A DNA stretch of 44,552 nt from Chitinophagaceae bacterium (GCA_028288405.1 JAQBNS010000156.1:1-44552); one strand, 5' to 3'. Shown: positions 16,957-25,314, counted from the stretch's first letter. Program-made: numbers and translations. The notes: generated by a model not told the origin, from the letters alone.

Positions 16957-17529
16957 CTAAAACTGTTTTGGCTTCAGTCCCTGAGCGGCAAGGGTTGCGA
17001 TTTCCTGTATTCTTTTTTCTCTGGTCTCCGATCGTTTGGCAAGGACGAGCCATTGCAAAATAGCTTTTTTTACTGATTTACTTAAACTTAAAAAGAAAGC
17101 TTTTGAACCTGAATTTTTTCTGAAAGCTGCAGACAGATCTTTGGGTATGATTAATTCTTCTACCTCATCTAAAATAGTCCACGACCCATTTTTTTGAGCG
17201 GCTCCAATCACTTCAAGACCTGCTGGTGCCATGAGTTTTGTTTTGATAAGCCGCCGTATTTTTTCTTTATTGATTTTCGACCAGGTTCCCCTGGGTTTTC
17301 TTTTACAGAAAAAATGCATGAAGGTTTCTTCGTCCACCGGTTTGGCTTTGCTGTCTATCCAGCCGAAACAAAGTGCTTCGTCTACGGCATCGCTCCAGCT
17401 AATAGTCGCGACACCGGTTTTCTTTTTATAGTAAACAAGCCAGACAGATGGTTTGGACAGATGGTTATCTTGTAACCATTGTCGCCACTCTTGTCGGTTT
17501 GCCGGGTAAAACGTTTCTTGTTGCTGCAT
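16957..17529 (-). CDS. YdeI/OmpD-associated family protein
   Basis: A 190-aa cytosolic protein of the YdeI/OmpD-associated family. The opening block (WRQWLQDNHLSKPSVWLVYYKKKTG) and the motif WSDAVDEALCFGWIDSKAKP followed by KRKPRGTWSKINKEKIRRL are characteristic. The C-terminus has the usual helical FFLSLSKSVKKAILQWL...AKRSETREKRI segment. Some members are linked to antimicrobial-peptide resistance in enterobacteria, but the mechanism is unknown. It is 9 bp downstream of the DUF1761 gene and probably co-transcribed with it under the candidate WYL operator. Confidence 0.9.
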   Translation of the reverse strand: MQQQETFYPANRQEWRQWLQDNHLSKPSVWLVYYKKKTGVATISWSDAVDEALCFGWIDSKAKPVDEETFMHFFCKRKPRGTWSKINKEKIRRLIKTKLMAPAGLEVIGAAQKNGSWTILDEVEELIIPKDLSAAFRKNSGSKAFFLSLSKSVKKAILQWLVLAKRSETREKRIQEIATLAAQGLKPKQF

Positions 17530-17538
17530 GCTTCTTTA

Positions 17539-17952
17539 CTATTTCATCAAAACTAAAATAACTGCTGCTATCGAGATGCCCACCAGATGATAAGCTCCGG
17601 TGATTACTCCATAGTAGATGGGGTGGGGCATATTGGGGTTGATGGCAATGTTGATGGTATTGGCCAACAGATAACCTATGCCGACCACCAAAGAAAATTC
17701 CATGGCGCCACTGATAGATTCAATGTTTAAGGCATAGATCAGTATCGCACTGACAATGGTATACAAGGCTGTACAAATGGCCGGTCCGACGATGAAAATG
17801 GGTTTGTTGGGTAAGGTTTCATGTTCACGTCCCAATGATTTTTTGTAGGCTCTGACGAACAAGACGGTATACCATGCATAACCCAGCATGAAATAAGCAA
17901 CAAAAGCGAATAGAATGCTTAGCCAGTTTAAGTGTGTCAATTGACTGATCAT
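17539..17952 (-). CDS. DUF1761 membrane protein
   Basis: A 137-aa inner-membrane protein with four predicted helices. The LNWLSILFAFVAYFMLGYAWYTVLF start and the ANTINIAINPNMPHPIYYGVITGAYHLVG second half match DUF1761. The role is unknown. It leads a probable operon with the YdeI-like gene. In front of it are a candidate -7 box TAGATTTG (minus strand, 17978-17985) and an inverted repeat overlapping the expected -33 region, suggesting repression by the neighbouring WYL regulator. Confidence 0.88.
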   Translation of the reverse strand: MISQLTHLNWLSILFAFVAYFMLGYAWYTVLFVRAYKKSLGREHETLPNKPIFIVGPAICTALYTIVSAILIYALNIESISGAMEFSLVVGIGYLLANTINIAINPNMPHPIYYGVITGAYHLVGISIAAVILVLMK

Positions 17953-17996
17953 AGTTTTGATTGTTTAAGTTTATAAACAAATCTATAACCGTCGTG

Positions 17997-18012
17997 TGAC
18001 AACCCTATGTCA
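17997..18012 (-). promoter_or_regulatory. Candidate WYL/YafY operator
   Basis: TGACAACCCTATGTCA is a TGACA-N6-TGTCA inverted repeat, 45 bp before the DUF1761 start and 12 bp upstream of the candidate -7 box TAGATTTG (17978-17985 on the opposite strand). A helix-turn-helix WYL regulator is encoded just upstream. Both position and symmetry fit a repressor site. Confidence 0.5.
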
Positions 18013-18111
18013 AGGGTCTAATAAATGTTTCTGCTAGAATTTATTTTTTATTTACTTCGTAAAGTTTATCAATAGTAATAACTGTTGCCATAAAGAGGGT
18101 CTTTTGAATTA

Positions 18112-18198
18112 GGGCGTTCCCTGCGGGCCGGGCTTTCGCCACTCGCTTTCCCGCTGAAAAAGCGGGAAGAGCTCAGACAATGGCTCAATCCCTAACGC
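18112..18198 (+). repeat. Structured interspersed element, copy 2
   Basis: Starts GGGCGTTCCCTGCGGG and GGGCTTTCGCCACTCGC, and ends GCTCAGACAATGGCTC and ATCCCTAACGC. Terminal stem GCGTT (18114-18118) with AACGC (18194-18198). The inner stem CCCGC/GCGGG has a TGAAAAA loop. As with copy 1, AATCAATCTTAGA follows shortly after the 3' end. It fills most of the 283-bp gap between the DUF1761 promoter and the WYL gene stop. Confidence 0.75.
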
Positions 18199-18235
18199 AA
18201 GTCTACGACAATCAATCTTAGAGTAGAACTAAAAA

Positions 18236-18928
18236 TTAATGGTATTTGTCGAAATATTCCTGCAGGGTCATTTTATGCGGGGTAAATTTATCCGGCAACA
18301 CTTTCAGTGTTTTAATCCTGTCCAAACGGAAATACCGGAACTCTTTACGCAAGCGGCACCACGCGACCAACAGCCAATTCTCCTGCGTACTCAATAAGGC
18401 GAAAGGTTCAATGAGTCTGTTGGTGGCTTTATTGGTTTCGTTTGTGTAGTCAATGCTGGTCACACAAAAATTAGTCAGCGCAAATTGCAGTTGAGATAAG
18501 TTGTTGCTGTTTTTCTCGCTGTTGGTATTTTGACTGAATCGCGTGCGCTCAGCGAGCAGGTTGGCTTTGTCTTTTATCGGATGACCCAATACGGCTTTGA
18601 TTTTTTCAATCGCTTCTGTATAATCTTTGACAAACGAAGCATCTTTATTTTTCAGCACCAATTGTTCTGCAACGATTAAAGCATTGGCCTGGCTTTCGGT
18701 AAACATGACAGGAGGAATTCTGTAACCTTCCATTAATGAATAACCTTTGCCTTCTTCTGTTACTATAGGAACACCTGCATCTTCTAACGCTTTGATGTCG
18801 CGGTAAATGGTGCGGTTGCTCACCGAAAATTTTTTGGCCAATTCCGTCGCCGTCAACAAACGTTTCGTTTGTAATTGGGTGAGAATAGCAGTGAGTCTGG
18901 AAAGACGTTTGGTGTCATTGTCATTCAT
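18236..18928 (-). CDS. HTH-WYL (YafY-type) transcriptional regulator
   Basis: A 230-aa regulator with an N-terminal DeoR-like winged helix (LLTATELAKKFSVSNRTIYRDIKALEDAGVPI, near residues 19-50), a middle helical region and a C-terminal WYL domain from about 140 (LLSTQENWLLVAWCRLRKEFRYFRLDRIKTL). WYL domains bind nucleic-acid-like or other small ligands, and YafY-type proteins usually repress adjacent small-domain genes. The DUF1761-YdeI pair downstream, with its TGACA-N6-TGTCA site, is the obvious candidate target. Confidence 0.92.
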   Translation of the reverse strand: MNDNDTKRLSRLTAILTQLQTKRLLTATELAKKFSVSNRTIYRDIKALEDAGVPIVTEEGKGYSLMEGYRIPPVMFTESQANALIVAEQLVLKNKDASFVKDYTEAIEKIKAVLGHPIKDKANLLAERTRFSQNTNSEKNSNNLSQLQFALTNFCVTSIDYTNETNKATNRLIEPFALLSTQENWLLVAWCRLRKEFRYFRLDRIKTLKVLPDKFTPHKMTLQEYFDKYH

Positions 18929-18963
18929 TACTCTTTTTTTTTGGGGAGAATCCTAAAGTAATA

Positions 18964-19629
18964 CTAGTTCGTTCTTCCCATCGGTATTTGCAAATTGGTG
19001 GGGCGATTTTCTTCGGTATCAAAACCTCTTCCATCAATGTTTCTGGCTCCCCAAAACATCAAGCCATGATTTAAATAAATAAGATCATATTCTTTAAAAA
19101 TTTGTCCTTCTGCCAGGCCGAAAGGTGCAAAAGCTTTTCCCAAAATATTTTGTGGCTCACCCACTGTCCAGGAATTAAATCCTTTGGTATATTGATTGAG
19201 CACTTCTGCAAAGCCTTGAAGCAGCGGTGTTACAAGATAAGCTTCATCTGCAATAAAATCTACTTTTTGTGCACCAGGTGCGATAGGATGTTCGCCTCTC
19301 CATTCCATGTGTCCTTTAATTTCTATTTTTGCCAAAGGTACTTTCCCGTACGAATCTGCAAAATTAATGACAGTGAGTTCAAATTTGTCATTGGAAAGAA
19401 AAGTGAATTTTCTTGTCAGGTAAAATGGTTTTAATGTTCCATCGGCATTTTTGGTGTTGCTTGGACGAATTTCAATCGCAAGGCTTTCCCATTTCCCAAG
19501 TGATTCTTGTTTGGTTTGGTCAATTGTCATGGTGTTTGATTTTAGGGGATTATTTTTTGTTTGAGCAAATGAAATACTATTCATTGCTATTGCTAATAGC
19601 ACGATGGCTATTTTAAATTTTCTATACAT
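18964..19629 (-). CDS. Secreted protein with weak APCDD1-like pattern
   Basis: A 221-aa secreted protein. I choose ATG at 19629, giving the signal peptide MYRKFKIAIVLLAIAMNSISFAQ, because the longer frame starts with TTG. The domain begins LGKWESLAIEIRPS, continues FYLTRKFTFLSNDKFELTVINFAD and IEIKGHMEW, then GAQKVDFIADEAYLVTPL. That order (W-S-x-E-x-RP, LTR-x-F-F, IKG, late Asp/Tyr strand) resembles the APCDD1 extracellular domain known from animals. I hold this as a pattern match only, and the function is unknown. An HxlR regulator is divergently encoded 90 bp away. Confidence 0.7.
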   Translation of the reverse strand: MYRKFKIAIVLLAIAMNSISFAQTKNNPLKSNTMTIDQTKQESLGKWESLAIEIRPSNTKNADGTLKPFYLTRKFTFLSNDKFELTVINFADSYGKVPLAKIEIKGHMEWRGEHPIAPGAQKVDFIADEAYLVTPLLQGFAEVLNQYTKGFNSWTVGEPQNILGKAFAPFGLAEGQIFKEYDLIYLNHGLMFWGARNIDGRGFDTEENRPTNLQIPMGRTN

Positions 19630-19679
19630 AGTGTTGTTGTTATACAATCTGAAATTACTAATTTGTTCAAGTTAATTTA

Positions 19680-19706
19680 TTAGTACATATTTATTTGCTT
19701 AGTACA
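19680..19706. promoter_or_regulatory. Candidate HxlR operator, two TTAGTACA half-sites
   Basis: TTAGTACA occurs at 19680-19687 and 19699-19706, 19 bp apart and so close to two helical turns, inside the 90-bp divergent intergenic region. Each contains the palindrome GTAC. It is well placed for the divergently encoded HxlR-type protein to control both genes. Confidence 0.45.
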
Positions 19707-19719
19707 AAATTATAGACCA

Positions 19720-20070
19720 ATGGGAAATACAAGGAAAACTAAAGATTTTAACCCTTTCAATTGTGGTGTTACCCATTTCTTAAATAAAGTCGGTGGTAAA
19801 TGGAAAGTATTGGTTATATATGGTATTAGTAAAAAATGCAATCGTTTCAGTATGCTGCAGAAAGCCATTCCTCAGATCAGCAAACAAATGCTGATCAATC
19901 AATTGCGCGAACTGGAAGAGGATGGATTAATCGAACGTAAAATTTTTGCTGAAGTGCCACCCCGTGTCGAGTATAAACTGACTGCCTACGGAAAGTCTAT
20001 GATGACCATTATCATGCATATTCAAAAATGGGGTGAAAAGGATTTGAAGGAAAAAGGACTTCTTAAGTAG
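19720..20070 (+). CDS. HxlR-family transcriptional regulator
   Basis: A 116-aa winged-helix regulator of the HxlR family. Family hallmarks are Cys15 (FNCGVTHFLNKVGGKWKVLVIYGI), the RFSMLQKAIPQISKQMLINQLRELEEDGLIERK recognition region and VEYKLTAYGKSM in the wing. The N-terminal Cys in front of the first helix is used for thiol-based sensing of electrophiles or oxidants in YodB and HypR. By position it probably regulates the divergent secreted-protein gene and itself through the TTAGTACA sites. Confidence 0.92.
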   Translation: MGNTRKTKDFNPFNCGVTHFLNKVGGKWKVLVIYGISKKCNRFSMLQKAIPQISKQMLINQLRELEEDGLIERKIFAEVPPRVEYKLTAYGKSMMTIIMHIQKWGEKDLKEKGLLK

Positions 20071-20104
20071 TAGCCAGGGAACTTTACAGCATTGGTTCTT
20101 ACGC

Positions 20105-20572
20105 TCAAAAGTCTTTCATCTTTACTTTTTTAATTCTTCCAAGTTCTTTGTTGCGTTCAAAAGACTTATCAATATAATTTTTACAATGGATAAATAATGA
20201 ATCAAATTTTTTATTGGCCAGGGCTGAGGTATCGACGGAAAGCCCTTTAACGATCCATGATTGTTCTTTTAAAGTAACAGGATCTGTTTCTTTTATTTTT
20301 TTTGCCGGATAAAAATAATTGCCATGCATTTCCTCGTAAGTAAAGACGATGAGAGAATCTTTAGGGTTTATTTTATAGGTTCCCCAACCGTACATCCCTC
20401 TACCAGCGTGTCCGAAGTTGTACATCTTGAAGTTATTTCCGGTTATTTTGGTGTTCGGATAACTAAGGTTGTAGGATGTATCGACGTAAATTCCATTTAT
20501 CAATTGGAGCGATTTGTCAGTTTTAAAACTTAGTAATAGAATCAAGAGAGCAAAGTATAGTATGTTTCTCAT
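20105..20572 (-). CDS. Small exported protein, unknown
   Basis: A 155-aa protein with N-terminal signal MRNILYFALLILLLSF. ATG at 20572 (or at 20581) is preferred because the frame to 20632 would run 44 bp into the upstream gene. Blocks such as YNLSYPNTKITGNNFKMYNFGHAGRGMYGWGTYKINPKDSLIVF look like a lipocalin-like small beta-sandwich, but no family is assigned. It lies 16 bp after the stop of the DUF3800-like gene. Confidence 0.7.
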   Translation of the reverse strand: MRNILYFALLILLLSFKTDKSLQLINGIYVDTSYNLSYPNTKITGNNFKMYNFGHAGRGMYGWGTYKINPKDSLIVFTYEEMHGNYFYPAKKIKETDPVTLKEQSWIVKGLSVDTSALANKKFDSLFIHCKNYIDKSFERNKELGRIKKVKMKDF

Positions 20573-20588
20573 CGTTATCATGCGGTAA

Positions 20589-21302
20589 TTAATTGCTTTG
20601 CGGATACAACGTATCAAACATGGACTGATCATCGAGGTATTCTATCTTGTCTGCTAATTCAAATCCTTCAAAAATTAAATTTCCATTCAAGCCTTTATCA
20701 AATCCATTTTCTACTTTCTTATGTACATGATGATAGATGAGTTCGGTAATGGCATTCGCAGCAAGGGTTAGAGGAGAACTCTTGTATTCGATAGCTACGG
20801 TTTGAATATAGTCCAATTCCAGGTCCATTCCATCGATGTCTTCCAGTACGGTTTTGTTGTCTGCCGATTTTTTAGCGGACACGATGAGCGATTCTTTTTG
20901 AATGGATCCGTTGTTTTGATCTGTAACGAAGTTTAATTTTTCACAAGCTTTGCCGATGAACTCGTCTACTTTCATCAGTACATCTGTGAAGGGAAGATGG
21001 TAAACGTTTTTAGGAGTTCCGCTCGTAAGATTTTCTAACGTAGATTTATCGTTATACACCGCTGTGCAATAAATGGCGGCATGAAAAATAGTTAAAGCAG
21101 ATTCATTTTTAATATAATCGACCAATTTTTCTTTTGACTCTTGAGAAGTTGATTTTAAAATTTCGGTGAGTGTTGCCAATACCTTCGATTCACTTCCATC
21201 TTGAATAAGCAATCCTGCTATAAGTGCCAGATCTGCCTGCTTCGGTTTGTCCTGAAGCGTCCCTTTGTAACCTGCTTCGTTAAAATAAAAATTGTAGGTC
21301 AT
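20589..21302 (-). CDS. Cytosolic protein, possibly DUF3800-related
   Basis: A 237-aa cytosolic protein. The N-terminus MTYNFYFNEAGY...ADLALIAGLLI has the strand-turn-strand layout of DUF3800 (RNase H-like fold, normally starting with xxYIDESG). The late segment YIQTVAIEYKSSPLTLAANAITELIYHHV resembles its terminal SxxLQLADxxAG helix. The usual Asp-Glu-Ser is Asn-Glu-Ala here and the late Asp is also missing, so if related it is probably catalytically dead. The assignment is tentative. Confidence 0.6.
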   Translation of the reverse strand: MTYNFYFNEAGYKGTLQDKPKQADLALIAGLLIQDGSESKVLATLTEILKSTSQESKEKLVDYIKNESALTIFHAAIYCTAVYNDKSTLENLTSGTPKNVYHLPFTDVLMKVDEFIGKACEKLNFVTDQNNGSIQKESLIVSAKKSADNKTVLEDIDGMDLELDYIQTVAIEYKSSPLTLAANAITELIYHHVHKKVENGFDKGLNGNLIFEGFELADKIEYLDDQSMFDTLYPQSN

Positions 21303-21360
21303 GATTAATGTATTTAAATGTACCCTGATAAATATATTACAATTCCACTAATTACAAACT

Positions 21361-21397
21361 GTCTCGCCCCTAAATCCCCTGAAGGGGACTTGAAACA
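21361..21397. repeat. CCCCTgaAGGGG mini-palindrome
   Basis: TCGCCCCTAAATCCCCTGAA followed by GGGGACTTGAAAC contains the hairpin CCCCT-ga-AGGGG. Similar short sequences are scattered between genes in many Bacteroidota. Only one copy is visible in this window, in a 129-bp spacer between two minus-strand genes. Confidence 0.35.
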
Positions 21398-21431
21398 GAA
21401 CGGCAATCGAATATTATAGACAGTTGATTCA

Positions 21432-21875
21432 CTAAGAAAGATTCGATAGATACTTCTCTAGTTTTTCAAAATTCTGTTTCAATCCTTCGTCTGCTTTGTG
21501 TGCTTTGACAATGGTATCGTGCATTTCTACCGTATCGAATAACATCGACCAGTCGATCAGTGTTTCTGCACCTTTCGATTCAAAAAGCACGGTGGTAAAG
21601 AAATGCGGATTGAAATGTTCGAATACGATTTTCTTAAACGGAATAATTTCTTTGTAAACACTGCGATTGGGAAAGTTTGTGCCATCAGGGCCGTGCATGG
21701 TGAAGGTCCATTCTCCGCCTTCCTTGACATCCATTTTGTCAATTGTATTGGTAAAGCCATTCGGACCCCACCAGTTGGCGATGTGTTCAGGGTTTGTCCA
21801 TACTTCCCATACCAATTCAATGGGAGCCTTAAAGGTTCTGGAGAGGCGTAGTTCACGGGCTGTTGTGTTTTCCAT
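21432..21875 (-). CDS. SRPBCC/AHSA1-domain protein
   Basis: A 147-aa SRPBCC protein closer to the AHSA1 (Aha1-C-terminal-like) subgroup than the tandem pair at 11.2-12.2 kb. Diagnostic parts are LSRTFKAPIELVWEVWTNPEHIANWWGPNGFTN, GGEWTFTMHGPDGTNFPN and a C-terminal helix LKQNFEKLEKYL. These proteins bind hydrophobic ligands or partners, and the specific role is unknown. It lies 54 bp after the 781-aa protein gene on the same strand and may be read from its transcript. Confidence 0.9.
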   Translation of the reverse strand: MENTTARELRLSRTFKAPIELVWEVWTNPEHIANWWGPNGFTNTIDKMDVKEGGEWTFTMHGPDGTNFPNRSVYKEIIPFKKIVFEHFNPHFFTTVLFESKGAETLIDWSMLFDTVEMHDTIVKAHKADEGLKQNFEKLEKYLSNLS

Positions 21876-21929
21876 TGTAGGATTGTTTTGATGCTTTAAG
21901 GTATATGCTTTGGAGACATGACAAGTATA

Positions 21930-24275
21930 CTATCTTCTTGCCAGAAAGTAAGTACCAAACGCTTCACAATTGCTGATCAAATCGTCGTAGTAAATAGGGT
22001 ATTCGGTTTTCAATTGCGCATAATACTTATTGTCATCAAACAATTTTTTGTCATCTGTATCTTTGAAATAGTCATAGTCCGCCTTTCGTTTGAATAGGCT
22101 CATGAGTCTGTATTTCTCACACCTGCCTGCCATGCGCAAGCAGAGGGCCGCGAATTGGTCTGTTTTGCTGTGTTGTTTGGCTTTTAAATAATAAGCTTTC
22201 GCGCGCAAGCATTGTCCGAAATCCTCGTCCATGTATTCGTCGTGTACCCACAAATGGGCCGTCCAGGAATAGCGTTTCATGTACCAGGAATTTCCATAGT
22301 AAGTCATGTTCAGGTAGCAGTTAGCCACCAGGAAATAATAATAATCCCGGTCTTTTGTTTTCGGGTCGTTGGCTTTATGAATGTATTGCATCAACGTCTT
22401 GGTCAATGTGTACTTGTTGTACGCAATGGTATCCGCTTCAGTCTTTTGATGTTGATTGTAAACGTTCGTATAAAAAGGGTTGGCGTCGAGGTAGGCATAA
22501 CGTTCGTTTTTCCAAACGCTATCCGGCAGTTGCTTAAATATTTCTAACGCTGCTGATAACTTATTTTGCCGGATGTATTTTGTACCTAACAAGTCCAACA
22601 ATAGATCGCGGTCTTTTTTTAAAGTCTGGTAAGCCCATTTATTGAAAGGATCGGTTTCTGTATGATGCGCCACACGCTGGATCAGTTCATTGACTTGTGA
22701 AGGGGTATACATGAAATCGATGTAATCGAAATAACTGGTATAGAAATTTCCATACAGCATGTACGATCCGTTTTTAGTTCTCCAGAAAATATCGGAGCGC
22801 CAGCTGTCGTCATCATAAGGTAATTCGGATTGGTTGATGTTGGATAAAAGAACGGCAGCGTCTGTTGTGTTTCCTTTGAACTCCAATTCCCGTGCAATGG
22901 CAAAAACAAACCGGTAATTTCCTTCTTTCACTTGTGTAAGAATAGTTTGTTTGACTATAGGCAACAAAACCGCCTGTCCTTTGGGTTGGAGCGCGGTAAG
23001 ACAAAAAGCCTTGAGCATAGCCAGTTTTTGGGCGAGCAAGGTATCCGGCTGATGCGCTTGTTGTACCCGTTGAATATAGGTCAGTGCCTCGGGGTATTGT
23101 TGCGTCATGAGCAGTAAATAGGCTTTTGTATTTTTCCAAAAGCCCGGATGGTAGACCCCGGATTTCAATGCGCGGTTTACGAAAGTCAATACTTTTTTAG
23201 CATACGCTCTGTCTGCTGCCAGTCGCTTTTCGTAGATCTCGTAGAAGTTATCTTCGTATCTCGATGCATTGGAAATAGAAGGGGAGAAGTCGGTATAGTA
23301 GGGCGTATAAATCCAATCTTCCAGTTTGTTGATTTCACGGAGCAAGAGGAAACTCAAGCCTTCACTGGATGGATCTGCTGCATACATATGCTCCATGCAG
23401 TCCAATACTTTGTTAGGATTTTTTATTCCGGTCATCAGCCACACGGCGGATTTTTCATCGGGAGTATTTGCCCACTGCAGGGTTTCGGTTACAGCGATGG
23501 AGTCGACGTATTGCTGGCAGACGCTAAATCGTTTCCCCGGCGAATGGGCGAATACCTGTGCCGCATAATAATTAATTTTGGAAGGTTCTGTTTCTGCTAA
23601 ACAGCGAAAGTACATGCTCCAGTAGTCGATGGCATCTTTAGGTGCTTGGGAAGAGAAATGTTGTTCATAGATTTGTCTGACTTTGTTTTCGTTGCCATTA
23701 TAATGCGCCAAACGAATGCAAAGAAAAGCATAGCGTTTGATCAGTTCTTTATCCTGTAAAACATCTATTCTTTTTTCTGCTTCTGCTATAAGTTTTACGC
23801 GGCCGCTGGAAGAGGCATAGGCGTGGCGTTCCCAGGGATCTTCAAACCTGGTGTTGAAGTTATCGCATGATTTGGCAAAGTCCAGGTAGGCAATGGTCGA
23901 GGTATCTTTTTGCGCGAAGAGCAATCGTATCCAGCCGTTGCTGGAAGTTGCTTTTAATTCTTTGCGATCCAAGCTATAGACGGCATCCAATACTTCTTGT
24001 GCAGAAGGAATGTTATGGTAACGCTTGCGCCAGAGTAAAATGTTTTCATAAGTTTCCGCTGCACAGGTCACCTTGTCCTTGGCGTAATAAGTCAATTCTT
24101 CGACAGGTTCAAAGTAATGTGCGGAATAATAAAATGCTGCGTAATCTCTGAACAAATGCACATCCGGTTTGTACATGCTAAACCGGATGTCTTCGCCGTA
24201 AGGATAAAATCCGCAAGCTAAAGCCTGGCAGCAACTAGCGAGTAAAATCAGTATAGAATGCAGATAGTGTTTCAT
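21930..24275 (-). CDS. Large exported helical-repeat protein, unknown
   Basis: A 781-aa protein. ATG at 24275 gives the signal peptide MKHYLHSILILLASCCQALA, and the longer frame does not. Almost all of the mature part is alpha-helical with TPR-like features (Ala/Tyr/Leu periodicity, blocks such as YPEALTYIQRVQQAHQPDTLLAQ and IFKQLPDSVWKNERYAYLDANPF), probably a solenoid. No catalytic motif seen. It begins CGFYPYGEDIRFSMYKP, a start I associate with a conserved but uncharacterised Bacteroidota family. Its first 41 bp overlap the end of the lipoprotein gene upstream, so the two are translationally coupled and likely work together. Confidence 0.8.
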   Translation of the reverse strand: MKHYLHSILILLASCCQALACGFYPYGEDIRFSMYKPDVHLFRDYAAFYYSAHYFEPVEELTYYAKDKVTCAAETYENILLWRKRYHNIPSAQEVLDAVYSLDRKELKATSSNGWIRLLFAQKDTSTIAYLDFAKSCDNFNTRFEDPWERHAYASSSGRVKLIAEAEKRIDVLQDKELIKRYAFLCIRLAHYNGNENKVRQIYEQHFSSQAPKDAIDYWSMYFRCLAETEPSKINYYAAQVFAHSPGKRFSVCQQYVDSIAVTETLQWANTPDEKSAVWLMTGIKNPNKVLDCMEHMYAADPSSEGLSFLLLREINKLEDWIYTPYYTDFSPSISNASRYEDNFYEIYEKRLAADRAYAKKVLTFVNRALKSGVYHPGFWKNTKAYLLLMTQQYPEALTYIQRVQQAHQPDTLLAQKLAMLKAFCLTALQPKGQAVLLPIVKQTILTQVKEGNYRFVFAIARELEFKGNTTDAAVLLSNINQSELPYDDDSWRSDIFWRTKNGSYMLYGNFYTSYFDYIDFMYTPSQVNELIQRVAHHTETDPFNKWAYQTLKKDRDLLLDLLGTKYIRQNKLSAALEIFKQLPDSVWKNERYAYLDANPFYTNVYNQHQKTEADTIAYNKYTLTKTLMQYIHKANDPKTKDRDYYYFLVANCYLNMTYYGNSWYMKRYSWTAHLWVHDEYMDEDFGQCLRAKAYYLKAKQHSKTDQFAALCLRMAGRCEKYRLMSLFKRKADYDYFKDTDDKKLFDDNKYYAQLKTEYPIYYDDLISNCEAFGTYFLARR

Positions 24276-25314
24276 GGGTGTAGTGTGATAAGTTTTTTTC
24301 ATCCAGGTGAAATAGGGAAACGGTAGTGCTGTCATCCAAGGGCACGTAACGTTGGATCTGATCAATGCTTTTCCGAATGGTTTGGGGATCGGCTTCTTCC
24401 AGTTTTATTTTGTCGCCTGCTTTCAGCAAATGATTATCGATGACGATGTCTTTTTCAATGATGTACCACAACGGTTTTATTTTTTTGGAAGCGTACTGCA
24501 CTCTTTGCAGGTTTTCCGAAGGGAGTATTCCAAAGAAGCTATTGTTGTGGTACCAATGCATCCATTGATACACCGGCAAGGCAATGTCCAGATGAACCGG
24601 GTATTTTTTAGTGTCTTTTAAATATTTTTTTAATTCACTTTCGTCAATAATCGAATTTTGATTTTCATGGCTGAGCGGACTGCTCATGTTGTAGCACATC
24701 AACATGGCTTTGTCCACTGGTAACACACCCATCTTGTCGGGATATTTATAGGGATAGAGGCGTAGTGTTGCCGATAGCGTTTTGGCAGATAGGGCTTTTA
24801 TCTTTTTTAACAGATAGAAATAGTGGTCTTTCGTAGATGGCGTCCAGTCGCAATCGATTTGAATTTCTTTGTAATCTGCCGGCAGGTCATCGTATTTTTC
24901 TTCGTAGTATTTATGAATCAGAAATACGATATTATCAGCCAGACTATCCAATTCGCCTGGATTAGTGTGCGCGAAGATGTTGTTTCGAATGTATACTGTT
25001 GGTACGATGTGCAATCTGTCTAAGATCACGGTGCGCAGAGAGTCGTTTCTATAGTTGTACGAATAGCGTCTGAGTCTGAGCGAAGATTTGGCAGTAGGTA
25101 TAAGCCCGAATTCTTCGTTGCGTTCTACTTCAAAAAATTTGACGTATAATTTGTTGGTCGATTGCAGTTCCAAATAGCGCATATCGATATGCGTTAATTC
25201 TTCGCTGGTATTTTTCCAATAGTAAAAGGCCCGCTCTACCTTTGTTGTATGATGTTCGCAAGAAAACAACAATACCCCGAACAGGCATAGTAGAAAAGCG
25301 TATTTAGGATTCAT
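24235..25314 (-). CDS. Lipoprotein with TIM-barrel-like domain, unknown
   Basis: A 359-aa lipoprotein (MNPKYAFLLCLFGVLLFSC). The mature part alternates strands and helices as in a TIM barrel: AFYYWKN, KLYVKFFEVE, IVPTVYIRN, EIQIDCDWTPSTKDHYFYLLKKIK, LSATLRLYP, KAMLMCYNM, VHLDIALPVYQWMHWY. This resembles the glycoside-hydrolase-like DUF3142 type. Asp residues in IDCDW and the Tyr in MCYNM sit where glycosidase-like barrels carry functional groups, but catalysis is unproven. It overlaps the 781-aa gene by 41 bp. The pair may be a surface glycan-handling or cell-envelope module. Confidence 0.75.
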   Translation of the reverse strand: MNPKYAFLLCLFGVLLFSCEHHTTKVERAFYYWKNTSEELTHIDMRYLELQSTNKLYVKFFEVERNEEFGLIPTAKSSLRLRRYSYNYRNDSLRTVILDRLHIVPTVYIRNNIFAHTNPGELDSLADNIVFLIHKYYEEKYDDLPADYKEIQIDCDWTPSTKDHYFYLLKKIKALSAKTLSATLRLYPYKYPDKMGVLPVDKAMLMCYNMSSPLSHENQNSIIDESELKKYLKDTKKYPVHLDIALPVYQWMHWYHNNSFFGILPSENLQRVQYASKKIKPLWYIIEKDIVIDNHLLKAGDKIKLEEADPQTIRKSIDQIQRYVPLDDSTTVSLFHLDEKNLSHYTHETLSAFYTDFTR

